Assembly (NCBI GenBank): GCA_963678585.2
Contig: CAXXGA010000002.1
Span: 496,001-560,000, forward strand
DNA length: 64,000 nt
Reading direction: 5' to 3'
From: Breoghania sp963678585
GTDB lineage: Bacteria; Pseudomonadota; Alphaproteobacteria; Rhizobiales; Stappiaceae
The notes under the pieces were generated by a model. It made no database searches, was not told where the DNA came from, and saw nothing but the letters and a program-made list of their open reading frames with translations. Positions 31,518 through 40,069 of the stretch are shown here, one piece after another; within the stretch, counting starts at the first letter, position 1, and every line of letters begins with the position of its first letter. The position numbers were made by a program, and so were the translations under genes.

Positions 31518-33029
31518 GTGAGACATATCCGCTCCCTGACGCTGCGCATGCTGCTTGCGGCCTCCATCTGGTCGGTGGTTTCGTTGGCTATCGCGGGCAT
31601 CGTTCTGGTGCAGCTTTACAGGGCTGCCGGGGAGCGCGCCTTCGATGAACGTATCGACTTCTATGTGACCGTGGTGATCGGCGCGCTGGCCGGTGTGAGC
31701 GACCAACAGGAAGGCGCTGAAGATGGCGGCAGCGTCTCCGACGGCGAGCCGGGGGTGGCTGACGACAGCTCAGGCGGAGGACAATCGGAGGCGACACAAT
31801 CGGAAGTCGGGCTGCCTGCACCCGCCCCCGGAGGGGGCGGCGATATGGGCTCCGCCAACATCGATCTGACGGGCGAGCCACGCTTCCGCGTGCCGCTTTC
31901 CGGCTGGTACTGGACGGTCACCGACAAGACCTCCGGTGCGGTGCTTTTCGCGTCTCCTTCGCTTCTGGGCGACATGCTTTCCTTACCTGAAGTCACCGCC
32001 GCAGACGGCGAATGGAGGGGCTATGCGACAGGCCCCGGCGGAGAGGAGGTGCGTGTCAGCCAGCGCGTGATTGCCTTCGGACCGGAGCGCGGCTACGTGA
32101 TCGCGGTTGCCGGTGAAACCTCCGCGCTCAGCCGCGAGATCAGCAAGTTTGCGCGTCAGGTGGCAATCACGCTTTCGGTTTTTGCGCTGGGCCTTTTCGG
32201 TGCGGGCCTGCTGCAGGTGAAGATCGGGACGCGTCCGCTTACCCGGCTGCGTGCGTCCTTTGCCGCCGTTCGGCGCGGCGATGCGGAGAAGATCGACGAG
32301 GATCTGCCGAAAGAATTGGCTCCGCTGGCCATGGAACTGAATGCCTTGATCTCGGTGAACAAGGAAACCGTCGAACGCGCCCGCGGCCATGTCGGCAATC
32401 TGGCCCATGCGCTGAAGACCCCGCTTTCGGTGATCACCAACGAGGCGCGCGCCGCCAGGGGGCCGCTGGCGGAAAAGGTCGCCGAACAATCGGCCATCAT
32501 GCGCACCCAGATCGAACATCACCTCGAACGCGCCAGCATGGCGGCGCAGCGCCGGGTCATCGGCGTCGCGACCGATGTCGCCCCGGTGGCTGAACGGCTG
32601 GTGCGCGCCATGACCAAGATCCACGGCGCACGCGGCCTCGATATCGTCGCCGATGTGCCCTCGACCTTGCGCTTTCGCGGAGAAAGGCAGGATCTGGAGG
32701 AAATGCTCGGCAACCTGCTCGACAATGCCTGCAAGTGGGCGAATTCCGTCGTCAGTCTTTCCGTCCGCCAGTTGGATGGCGAGCGCGAGGGGCGTCCTCA
32801 GCTTGCGCTGGTGGTGGAAGATGACGGGCCGGGCCTGAGCAAGGAAGAGCGCGAAGTCGCGGTCAAACGCGGCAAGAGGCTCGACGAGACGGTGCCGGGC
32901 TCCGGCCTCGGGCTTTCCATCGTATCGGAACTGGCCGCGCTTTACGGCGGGCGCCTCACGCTGGACCGCGCGTCGCTCGGCGGCTTGCAGACCCGGCTGG
33001 ATCTGCCTGCGGCGAGCGACGATATCTGA
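31518..33029 (+). CDS. feuQ: Membrane sensor histidine kinase, FeuQ-like
   Basis: Protein of 503 residues starting at GTG 31518. TM1 about residues 10-34, periplasmic sensor about 35-205, TM2 about 210-232, then HAMP-like linker. The phospho-acceptor is H297 in LAHALKTPLSV; the N box is LLDNACKWAN; G boxes are EDDGPGL and GSGLGLS. The periplasmic domain contains a low-complexity acidic insert (DQQEGAEDGGSVSDGEPGVADDSSGGG region) that could bind cations. It is coupled to the feuP-like gene. Substrate and signal are unknown; a PepSY protein upstream may be involved. Confidence 0.87.
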   Translation: MRHIRSLTLRMLLAASIWSVVSLAIAGIVLVQLYRAAGERAFDERIDFYVTVVIGALAGVSDQQEGAEDGGSVSDGEPGVADDSSGGGQSEATQSEVGLPAPAPGGGGDMGSANIDLTGEPRFRVPLSGWYWTVTDKTSGAVLFASPSLLGDMLSLPEVTAADGEWRGYATGPGGEEVRVSQRVIAFGPERGYVIAVAGETSALSREISKFARQVAITLSVFALGLFGAGLLQVKIGTRPLTRLRASFAAVRRGDAEKIDEDLPKELAPLAMELNALISVNKETVERARGHVGNLAHALKTPLSVITNEARAARGPLAEKVAEQSAIMRTQIEHHLERASMAAQRRVIGVATDVAPVAERLVRAMTKIHGARGLDIVADVPSTLRFRGERQDLEEMLGNLLDNACKWANSVVSLSVRQLDGEREGRPQLALVVEDDGPGLSKEEREVAVKRGKRLDETVPGSGLGLSIVSELAALYGGRLTLDRASLGGLQTRLDLPAASDDI

Positions 33030-33032
33030 TCC

Positions 33033-33548
33033 TCAGGCGGCGTCCGCCAGCCGGTCGCGCAGAGCCGTAAAACTCGCCACCTGATCTTCCCGCAGGTTTC
33101 GTTTCTCGTCCCGCCCAAGATAGATCTTGAACATGCAGCCGCCTTGCCTGTTGAAGAACTGGATGGAGCGGGTGTCGCTGGTGAAGAGCTTGCGGGAGAC
33201 GAAGGCGATCATCCCGCAGGTGTCATACTTGAAATGCCCGCCGATGGGCGCGCCGTGCAGGTTGTAATAGCCGTGCGCTTTCTTTCCGCGTGGCACACAG
33301 CCCTTCGCCTCAAGTATCACGTCGTCTGTGTGGACGATCATGGTCACCTCGCCCCATTCCGCACAGGCAAGCATGATTTCTTCGAAATACGCGCCGTCGA
33401 CGACACGCGCTTCCTCCGCCGGCAGACAGCGGATGACGGCGGCGGGCGTTACGCCGAGATCGCGCGCGACATGATCGATTACCGCGCCGGGTTCCTCGGC
33501 AAGCCGGGCGCGGATGCGGGCTTCAAGATCGGGTGTAACGTCAGACAT
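33033..33548 (-). CDS. hutX: Haem utilisation cystosolic carrier protein HutX (HugX family)
   Basis: Protein of 171 residues of the HutX/HugX/ChuX family, a cytoplasmic haem carrier that delivers haem to degrading enzymes. Landmarks: GAVIDHVARDLGVTPAAVIRCLP near residues 21-43, WGEVTMIVHTDDVILEAKGCVP, HGYYNLHGAPIGGHF and the C-terminal SIQFFNRQGGCMFKIYLGRD. It lies 77 nt downstream of hutW on the same strand, so the two likely form one transcript. The longer in-frame start at 34088 would run inside hutW and is rejected; ATG 33548 gives the family length. Confidence 0.92.
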   Translation of the reverse strand: MSDVTPDLEARIRARLAEEPGAVIDHVARDLGVTPAAVIRCLPAEEARVVDGAYFEEIMLACAEWGEVTMIVHTDDVILEAKGCVPRGKKAHGYYNLHGAPIGGHFKYDTCGMIAFVSRKLFTSDTRSIQFFNRQGGCMFKIYLGRDEKRNLREDQVASFTALRDRLADAA

Positions 33549-33625
33549 GAATGTTCCTTCGCTGTGTCGTGACCGGGGCCAGAATGGCCCCGTGGCACTA
33601 TCGGGGATTGATCGGGGGAAGGGCT

Positions 33626-35008
33626 TCAGGCAGCGCGCGCGGGCGCGTGTTGCTGGATCCAGTTCAACAGGTTCTGGGTCATCGTCGTCTGCCAGAACCG
33701 GCCAGCCGTGGTGAGCCGTGCCCAGCCGTTCGACTGTTCCAGAAGACCGCTTTCCTGCCACTGATCGAAGAGCGGGCGGATCTGGTCGGCGGGCGTTTCG
33801 AAACGATGGCAGGCGAGCGCGTCCTGAAGCCGCGCTACATGCAGCATCCCGACCTCCATCTGCGCTTTCAGCTCGTTCAGGAAGTCGAAGCCGTTGAGCG
33901 AATGCATCATGAAGCCATGGGGCTTGCGACTCGCATTCACCGCGTCGAGATAGACGTTCAGGCGGCTTTCCAGCCGGTAGGAGACATTGCCGAGAAACCC
34001 GCCCGCGCCTGCGCCGAAGGCAAGACAGTTTGCTCCCGATTTGACGAGCAGATTGTAGAGATTGCGCTCGCGCGTCGTGCGTCGCCAATGGCTGGTGGAA
34101 ATCGATTGCCAGCCCTGACCGGCGAGGATCTCGTGGCCGAGGCGATAATAGTGACCCATCTCGCTCTGGGCGGGCTGGGGGGGCATCTTGCCCTTGGCGA
34201 TGGAAAGCGCCAGCGGGCTGTTGGGAAGCAGGTTCAGGGCGTAGAGGTCGACGCCGTCAAGGCCAAGGTTCGCCGCCGTCTCCACATCCCGGGCCCAGAT
34301 CTCCTGCGTCTGACCAGGAAAGCCGAAGATCAGGTCGATGACGATGGCGCCCTGATCGAGCGCGGTCAGATCGCTCAGGAAGGCCATCGCCTCGTCGCCG
34401 GAGACCTTACGGCCCATGCGCCGCCTGAGCTTCGTGTCGAAGGTCTGCACGCCCAGCGAAATCCGGTTGGCCCCGGCATCGAAACAGGCCTTCGCCTTGT
34501 CGAGCCCGAAGCTGTAGATCCGACCCTCGACGGTGATCTCGCAATCGGGGGCAAGCGGCAGGTTTTCGCGCACGGCCCTGAGGATGCGCGCCAGATCTGC
34601 CCCGTCGAGCGCCGTCGGCGTGCCGCCGCCGAAATAGACCGCATGGATCGGCCCTTGCGCCTGTGCCGGGTCATCTTTGCCCGCTTCCAGTTCCCGAATG
34701 ATGGCGTCGGCGTAGTTGCGCGAATGCTCGGTGCGCCAGGGGTTCTGATAAAAGCCGCAGAAAAGGCAATGGTTCTCGCAAAACGGGATGTGCAGATAGG
34801 CGACCGACTTGCCGCTGCGCGGGGCCTTGCTCATCGCCTCCCATGTGGAGGGCATCGCGTCTGCGGCGACGGGGCGGGCGGACATGCGCGGATGGATCGC
34901 GACCTTGCGGGAAAAGGCATTGGAAAGGGGATCGCCGCCGGTCTGGGCAAAAAGATCCTGCACCCGCAGCACGGGCGCATCTGCGTGGGCGGTCGGTGTC
35001 GGGGACAT
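33626..35008 (-). CDS. hutW: Radical SAM haem-utilisation protein HutW/ChuW family
   Basis: Protein of 460 residues. The radical SAM cluster is C77, C81, C84 (FCENHCLFCGFY); the SAM-binding GGGTPT follows (VYFGGGTPTAL). The HemN-like barrel continues through EITVEGRIYSFG and NRISLGVQTFDTKLRR. ChuW-type enzymes open the haem ring anaerobically to release iron. Together with HutX it forms a haem-iron module. No TonB receptor or transporter genes are in the window. The promoter is probably in the AT-richer stretch near 35090-35125. Confidence 0.9.
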   Translation of the reverse strand: MSPTPTAHADAPVLRVQDLFAQTGGDPLSNAFSRKVAIHPRMSARPVAADAMPSTWEAMSKAPRSGKSVAYLHIPFCENHCLFCGFYQNPWRTEHSRNYADAIIRELEAGKDDPAQAQGPIHAVYFGGGTPTALDGADLARILRAVRENLPLAPDCEITVEGRIYSFGLDKAKACFDAGANRISLGVQTFDTKLRRRMGRKVSGDEAMAFLSDLTALDQGAIVIDLIFGFPGQTQEIWARDVETAANLGLDGVDLYALNLLPNSPLALSIAKGKMPPQPAQSEMGHYYRLGHEILAGQGWQSISTSHWRRTTRERNLYNLLVKSGANCLAFGAGAGGFLGNVSYRLESRLNVYLDAVNASRKPHGFMMHSLNGFDFLNELKAQMEVGMLHVARLQDALACHRFETPADQIRPLFDQWQESGLLEQSNGWARLTTAGRFWQTTMTQNLLNWIQQHAPARAA

Positions 35009-35501
35009 GAAACGTCTCGTGATCGCTGCAACGGGCTGGCCATCGCAATGGCCGGGCTGAATGGCAAGAAACGACTGGCGGGCGGCTTGCCGAGGTTGCG
35101 CGATAAAAGTTGTATTAGAAACTCAAGAATATGAAAAGCGGCAATCGACTGCCGTTTTGCCGCACCTGGAAAAGCAGTGGCAAATGGTGGGAAAACAGGG
35201 CGTTTTCAGGGGAAGCGCGGCAGCCGGTACCGAAGGCGGTCCGTTTAGGCTCTCCTGGGAGCCTTCGCCCCATACGCATTCGTCGTGATCCTCCGATGGC
35301 GCACTTTGGCCACAAACCTGTGTGAATTCGCGATGTAACGAAGTCCGGTGATCCGGCGCGTTAACGATCGTGCTGTAATTCTTGGTTAAGAATGGCGGCC
35401 AGCGACATGCGATCGGGAGATCGCCGTGACAAGCGTCGGCTCCGGACGCCCTTGGGATAAAGCGGGTGGCCGCGAGCGCGTGCTAAGGAATGGGGACGAA
35501 T
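35009..35501. other. Divergent intergenic region between hutW and the glycine-zipper lipoprotein
   Basis: About 490 nt without a credible gene. On the hutW side, 35090-35125 is AT-rich for this genome and contains TTAGAA, half of an Irr-type iron box, but no full palindrome. On the other side, GTTAAC (35361-35366) and TGGTTAAG (35383-35390) are present but are not spaced as a CtrA site. Both neighbouring promoters must lie here. Confidence 0.5.
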
Positions 35502-35969
35502 ATGCGGATTTTTAAGGTTGCGGTCGTGCTTTTGGCCGGACTGGGGCTGGTCGGTTGCACCAATGCCGGCCCGAAGGAAGGAATTGGCACCGTGGCCGGT
35601 GCGGTGGCCGGTGGCGTGATCGGCAGTCAGTTCGGCGCGGGTAGTGGCGCGGCCGCGGCGACGGCCGCCGGTGCTGTCATCGGCGCGCTGATCGGTCAGG
35701 AAATCGGCCGCTCGCTCGACGAGCGCGATCAGCGCGAAGCGTATAACGCGCAGTACCGGGCGCTGGAATACTCTCAGTCGGGCCAGCCGGTGCAGTGGCG
35801 CAATCCCGATAGTGGTCACCACGGCGAAGTCGTGCCGGGCCCGGCCTATGCCATCAACAATGCCGATTGCCGTGACTACACCCACACCATCTATATCGAA
35901 GGTCGTCCGGAGGTTGCGCGCGGCACCGCTTGCCGCCAGCCGGATGGCACCTGGCGCCCCGTGAACTGA
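35502..35969 (+). CDS. Glycine-zipper surface lipoprotein (RT0821/Lpp0805-like)
   Basis: Protein of 155 residues. Lipoprotein signal MRIFKVAVVLLAGLGLVGC (cysteine at residue 19). Then comes a glycine-zipper stretch, GIGTVAGAVAGGVIGSQFGA and AAGAVIGALIGQEIGRSLDE (about residues 28-75), and a C-terminal domain with VQWRNPDSGHHGEVVPGPAY and two cysteines. The family sits in the alphaproteobacterial outer membrane; its role is envelope-related and not well defined. ATG 35502 has GGGGA before it; ATG 35490 is in frame but too close to its ribosome site. Confidence 0.87.
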   Translation: MRIFKVAVVLLAGLGLVGCTNAGPKEGIGTVAGAVAGGVIGSQFGAGSGAAAATAAGAVIGALIGQEIGRSLDERDQREAYNAQYRALEYSQSGQPVQWRNPDSGHHGEVVPGPAYAINNADCRDYTHTIYIEGRPEVARGTACRQPDGTWRPVN

Positions 35970-35976
35970 GCGGGCG

Positions 35977-36005
35977 TTCGGCCAGTCATTCGGCCAGTCA
36001 TTCGG
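35977..36005 (+). repeat. Short tandem repeat, 12-bp unit
   Basis: TTCGGCCAGTCA at 35977-35988 is repeated exactly at 35989-36000, followed by a partial copy TTCGG. It lies 7 nt after the lipoprotein stop codon. No function is apparent. Confidence 0.7.
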
Positions 36006-36055
36006 ATTGTCGAGCGGACTGACGACCGGATTGACGTTCAGACAAAAGCATCTAC

Positions 36056-36085
36056 GCAAGGGCGGCCCTCGGGTCGCCCTTTTGC
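36056..36085 (+). terminator. Rho-independent terminator after the lipoprotein gene
   Basis: AAGGGCG (36058-36064) pairs with CGCCCTT (36075-36081), with GC flanks extending it, a 10-nt loop and TTTT at the 3' side. It lies about 90 nt after the lipoprotein stop. The rest of the 379-nt gap to the next gene (36086-36348) shows no gene; 36165-36200 is AT-rich and may hold the next promoter. Confidence 0.72.
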
Positions 36086-36348
36086 TTGTGCCGGCACGCT
36101 GCCCGTTTGTCGGAGAACCTGGTTTTCAGGCTTCGGAAAATCGGGGCGGGGAGGGGCGCATATTCCGGAATTTACGGTTAGCGAAAGGTTTAGTTAAACG
36201 ATTTCCATCAGTCTGAAGCGAGTTGATTTCGTCAGCCCGCATGGGAACGCGCGCACACTCGTGTGCCGGGTGTGCGTGAAGTGTGGGCCGCGTGAATTGA
36301 ATTCATGGCGTCGCCGGATGGCGCCGCACTTTTGATTCGGACAGCGAG

Positions 36349-37812
36349 ATGGTTGATCAGAGCCTGATGACACTGAAGGTTCGTTCCTATCTGGGAGCGC
36401 TGTCGCGCAATGCTTGCGACATGCTGATACGCAACCTCGAAGCTTCCCGCGAGCGTGGCGATCTGGATCCCCAGTTCGAACTCATCCTCGAAGCGGCGCG
36501 ACCCCTGCTGCGCAAGCGCGCGTCCGATACCCAGCCCCGCGCCCACCGCCGCAACCTTCTCAAGCGTGCGATTTTCCTGCCGCTGGAGCCTTTTCTGATC
36601 ACCGAGCAACTGCCGCGCAAGCTGCCCGGCCGGATTCTTCGCTCAACCCTCGACGCGCTGTGGGTCTGGCTGGAGCGTGACGTGATGCCGGAGAGCATCG
36701 GAGAGGCGCAGGAACTTCTGGTCAAGGAAGACTATGACGCGGAAGTGGTGGCGCGCACGGCGGAGCGCCTGCGCGGGCTCGTCATCGCCGCAATCTCCGA
36801 TGTGCTGGATGAGGCAAGGGGCCCCGGTGTCGCCCATCAGCGCGTTGCCTACCGTCTCGGCGGCGAGGTCGTGTTGGACGAGCTTTCCGATATCTACGGC
36901 ATCCTGAAAGCGGATCCGGTTCTGGAAGGGTTTTCCGCCCAGTTGCCGCCCGTGCTGACCCGGCGCACCTTCTCCACCGGCGATGCCGCCAAGACGCGCG
37001 AGCAGGTTGTCGAGGCCATCCGCAACGTGGTCGATGCGCATCCCGAATATGTCTGCTGGATTTCGGCGCTGCTGTTATGGCGTTGCGACGATCCCGTGTT
37101 GTTGGTGCGCATGGCCGCCGGTGCTGCCGGCATTGCCAAGCCGCAGTCGATCCATTCGAGTCCCTATGTCGGCATGATCGAGACGGTTCTCAGCGAGTTG
37201 CGCCGCTACGTGCTGATGGCGCAGGGCGCGGCGATCGAAACGGATCTCGCCGACCTTACCCACGGCGTAGAGTGGCAGAGCGAAGCGGTCGTGGTCGCGA
37301 TCTCGCGCTATCACGATCAGCTACGCGAGTTGCGCGCCGGCATCGATTTGCGCGAGGTCAGCCAGTGGCGCAACGAGATGGTCGAGATCAATCGCGACAT
37401 GGCGGAGATCATTTCGCACGAGATTTCCACCGCCCATCGTCAGGTGCATCAGGCGCTGCAGGTTCCCGAACCCGATGAGACCGGCCAGATCAGGCTGGAT
37501 CCGATGGCGGCCTCAATCGCCTATCGCACGCTGCGCATTCTCTATATCGCCTGCAAGAACCCGGATCTTCTGGGCGTTTCCGACGCTGTCGTGCGCTCGC
37601 GCCGTGCAATCGAGCAGGTGCTCGACATGGCCAGCAAGAGCCTCGTCGACGAGCTTCGCAACGCCGTCGGCCCGCGACGGGAGGCGTTGAAGGATTCCCT
37701 GGAGCGCGCCGTTTCCTACGCGTCCATCGTCTTCGGCGACGACTATGTCGATACCCTCAAGAAGCGTTGCGCTTCCATCACCGACATCGAAAAGCGTCCG
37801 CTGGCCAGCTGA
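36349..37812 (+). CDS. Conserved hypothetical protein, largely helical (487 aa)
   Basis: Not recognised. Protein of 487 residues starting MVDQSLMTLKVRSYLGALSR. It is mostly helical and charged, with no signal peptide or clear membrane helix. Noticeable parts: LLKRAIFLPLEPFLITEQLP around residue 65-85, a conserved-looking LRRYVLMAQGAAIETDLADL around 285, and a C-terminal helical bundle (RRAIEQVLDMASKSLVDELRNAVGPRREALKDSLERA). Codon use looks like its neighbours, so it is probably native. A terminator precedes it. It may be a cytoplasmic scaffold or regulatory protein, but nothing in the sequence decides this. Confidence 0.85.
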   Translation: MVDQSLMTLKVRSYLGALSRNACDMLIRNLEASRERGDLDPQFELILEAARPLLRKRASDTQPRAHRRNLLKRAIFLPLEPFLITEQLPRKLPGRILRSTLDALWVWLERDVMPESIGEAQELLVKEDYDAEVVARTAERLRGLVIAAISDVLDEARGPGVAHQRVAYRLGGEVVLDELSDIYGILKADPVLEGFSAQLPPVLTRRTFSTGDAAKTREQVVEAIRNVVDAHPEYVCWISALLLWRCDDPVLLVRMAAGAAGIAKPQSIHSSPYVGMIETVLSELRRYVLMAQGAAIETDLADLTHGVEWQSEAVVVAISRYHDQLRELRAGIDLREVSQWRNEMVEINRDMAEIISHEISTAHRQVHQALQVPEPDETGQIRLDPMAASIAYRTLRILYIACKNPDLLGVSDAVVRSRRAIEQVLDMASKSLVDELRNAVGPRREALKDSLERAVSYASIVFGDDYVDTLKKRCASITDIEKRPLAS

Positions 37813-38156
37813 CCGGCCACTCCCATCGTTATCGCGGTCCGACCGGAACCGGTTGCAGCCCGCTTCATGCTCCCATATTAACGATGGTTCAGGCAGACAT
37901 GCCCGCGATGACCTGAAGAGAAAATCATGGGCATAACTGCCAGCCCTACCATCGCCGTTTTCTGCGGGATAATGCGCGCGCAAGGGCGAGGGTGACGTAA
38001 CGGCGACATATTGTCGCCATGCGATGCGACGAATGGTAGTGTAGACCGGTTCTAATGTGTAGATATCCGTATATGATCAACTTCTAATATGGTAGACGGC
38101 CCCGCCGGTAACCCGTCCCGGCCCAGTCCAGCCAACCGCAGGCATTCACGCTTATC
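37813..38156. other. Intergenic region before ccmI, no gene seen
   Basis: About 340 nt between the unknown 487-residue protein and ccmI. It contains AT-richer stretches around 37875-37890 and 38030-38095, likely the ccm promoter, and no credible coding frame or obvious terminator. Confidence 0.5.
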
Positions 38157-39332
38157 ATGATGATCTGGTTCCTGTTCGCCGTCCTGACCGTAGCCGCCGC
38201 GCTGGCGATTCTCGCTCCGCTCGCCCGCCGCGCTGCTCCTGCCGAAACCGGAGAGCCGGAACAGGTTTCCGGACCCGACGTCGCCATCTACAAGGATCAG
38301 CTGGCGGAGATCGACCGCGATCTTGAGAACGGGGTGATCGCGCTGGAGGAAGCGGAATCGGCGCGCACGGAAATCTCCCGTCGCCTCATTCGCGCCGCGC
38401 GCAGCGACAAGGAAGCGGCTTCCGCGAAGAAGGAGGCGGCGCCCTCCAGAACGAGAACCGCGGCCATTGCCACGATCGTTATCGTGCCGCTCATCGCCCT
38501 TGGCCTTTATATTCCGCTGGGCTCCCCGGATATGCCCGACTATCCGCTTTCCGCGCGAAGCGTTCCGCAAGGCGAAGGCTTCCAGCAGTTTCAGGCGATG
38601 GTCGCCAAGGTGGAGGAACGTCTGGCTGCCGCCCCGCAGGATGGACAGGGCTGGGACGTGATCGCGCCTGCTTACATGCGTCTCGGGCGTGCGCAGGACG
38701 CCGCCCGCGCCTATGCCAATGCAATCCGCATTCTGGGCGAGACGGCAGGCAGGCTCGCCAATCGCGGTGAGGCGCTGGTGGCCTCCAATGAGGGAACGGT
38801 CACCGTGGAGGCGCGCGAATCCTTCGACCGCGCCCTTTCCATGGAGCCGGGGATGATCAAGCCCCGCTTCTATCTGGCACTGGGCCTGACGCAGGAAGGT
38901 CGCAAGGAAGAAGCCATCTCCGCATGGCGTGGGCTTCTGGCCGACGCAAATGGCAACGAGGGTTGGGTGCCGATTGCGCAGTCCGAATTGCGCGATCTTG
39001 GTGTTGAAACGAAAATGCCGCCCATGGCGTCTGCCGGTGGTGGCGCAGCACCGCGAGGACCGAACGCTGCGGACGTCGAGGCTGCCAGCGAGATGAGTGC
39101 GCAGGATCGTCAGGCGATGATCCGCGGCATGGTCTCCCAGCTCGACGAACGGCTGACGGAGGATGGCGGAAGTGCAGACGAATGGGCGCGGCTCGTGCGC
39201 GCCTTCGTGGTGCTTGGCAGCCGGGATGAGGCAATCGCCGCGCTGAAGCGCGGGCGGGACAATCTGAAGGACGATGCGCAAGGGTTGACGACCCTCGATG
39301 CGGTGGCGTCCCAGCTTGGTCTGGATACCTGA
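38157..39332 (+). CDS. ccmI: Cytochrome c maturation protein CcmI (CycH)
   Basis: Protein of 391 residues. TM1 about residues 3-20 (WFLFAVLTVAAALAILAPL) and TM2 about 101-122 (IATIVIVPLIALGLYIPLG) frame a cytoplasmic coiled part with the typical IYKDQLAEIDRDLENGVI and ARTEISRRLI. The periplasmic C-terminal half has TPR repeats (AYMRLGRAQDAARAYANAIRIL; FYLALGLTQEGRKEEAISAW). CcmI brings apocytochrome c to the haem lyase CcmF/CcmH. First gene of the cycHJKL operon. Start may be ATG 38157 or the next codon. Confidence 0.94.
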   Translation: MMIWFLFAVLTVAAALAILAPLARRAAPAETGEPEQVSGPDVAIYKDQLAEIDRDLENGVIALEEAESARTEISRRLIRAARSDKEAASAKKEAAPSRTRTAAIATIVIVPLIALGLYIPLGSPDMPDYPLSARSVPQGEGFQQFQAMVAKVEERLAAAPQDGQGWDVIAPAYMRLGRAQDAARAYANAIRILGETAGRLANRGEALVASNEGTVTVEARESFDRALSMEPGMIKPRFYLALGLTQEGRKEEAISAWRGLLADANGNEGWVPIAQSELRDLGVETKMPPMASAGGGAAPRGPNAADVEAASEMSAQDRQAMIRGMVSQLDERLTEDGGSADEWARLVRAFVVLGSRDEAIAALKRGRDNLKDDAQGLTTLDAVASQLGLDT

Positions 39333-39465
39333 AGCTCGCACGTCACGAAAAAGCCGGTCGCGTAGCTTGGTATTCGGAAAGGCCGGTATTCGGGAGGATG
39401 CCGGGTGGAGAAAAGATAACGGGCAGGTCCGGTGAGACCGGCCCGGCGGAAGAGGAACGAAGAGC

Positions 39466-39975
39466 ATGGCGATGACCCGCAAGCAGCGGCGTTTGACGAT
39501 GATTGGCGGTGCGGGCGCGGTTCTGGCCGTGGCGGCCGGGCTCATTCTCTTTGCGTTGAACGACGAGATCGTTTTCTTCCAGTCGCCCACCGATGTGGCG
39601 GAAAAGGCCATGCCGGTCGGTCAGCGTATTCGCCTCGGCGGACTGGTGAAAGAAGGGTCCTTCACCAAGACGGGCGGCACGACGGTGCATTTCGTCGTGA
39701 CGGACGGGGCCAACGATCTGGCCGCCACTTACACCGGCATCTTGCCGGACCTGTTCCGCGAGGGGCAGGGCGTGGTCGCAGAAGGCGCGGTCGGAACCGA
39801 CGGTATTTTCCATGCGGACACCGTGCTGGCCAAGCACGACGAGAATTACATGCCCAAGGAAGTCGTGGAGGCTTTGAAGGCCAGCGGCGAATGGCAGATG
39901 GGGCAGGAGGAAGCCGAGGCCGACAAGACCTCTCAGGCCATGCCTGACGCGGACGCGGGCACGAAGACCAACTAG
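39466..39975 (+). CDS. ccmE: Periplasmic haem chaperone CcmE (CycJ)
   Basis: Protein of 169 residues. N-terminal membrane anchor at about residues 11-30, then an OB-fold domain with VGQRIRLGGLVKEGSF and VVTDGANDLAATYTGILPDLFREGQG. The haem-binding histidine is H124 in LAKHDENYMP, and the following tyrosine of the HxxxY motif is present. It accepts haem from the CcmABCD side and passes it to CcmF. The acidic C-terminal tail (about residues 145-169) is longer than the core needs. ATG 39466 has GAGGAACGAAG before it. Confidence 0.96.
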   Translation: MAMTRKQRRLTMIGGAGAVLAVAAGLILFALNDEIVFFQSPTDVAEKAMPVGQRIRLGGLVKEGSFTKTGGTTVHFVVTDGANDLAATYTGILPDLFREGQGVVAEGAVGTDGIFHADTVLAKHDENYMPKEVVEALKASGEWQMGQEEAEADKTSQAMPDADAGTKTN

Positions 39976-40069
39976 GCTGCATGTGCTACGCCATTGCATC
40001 GACAACCGCGATGGGCAAGCTGGACGGACACGAACAGGATCGGGCGTCACGCCCGGGGAGAAGGATCCG

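Noticed and set aside
35090..35125. Irr/RirA iron box upstream of hutW
   Set aside because: Only a half-site (TTAGAA) is visible; no full palindrome, so not reported as a site.
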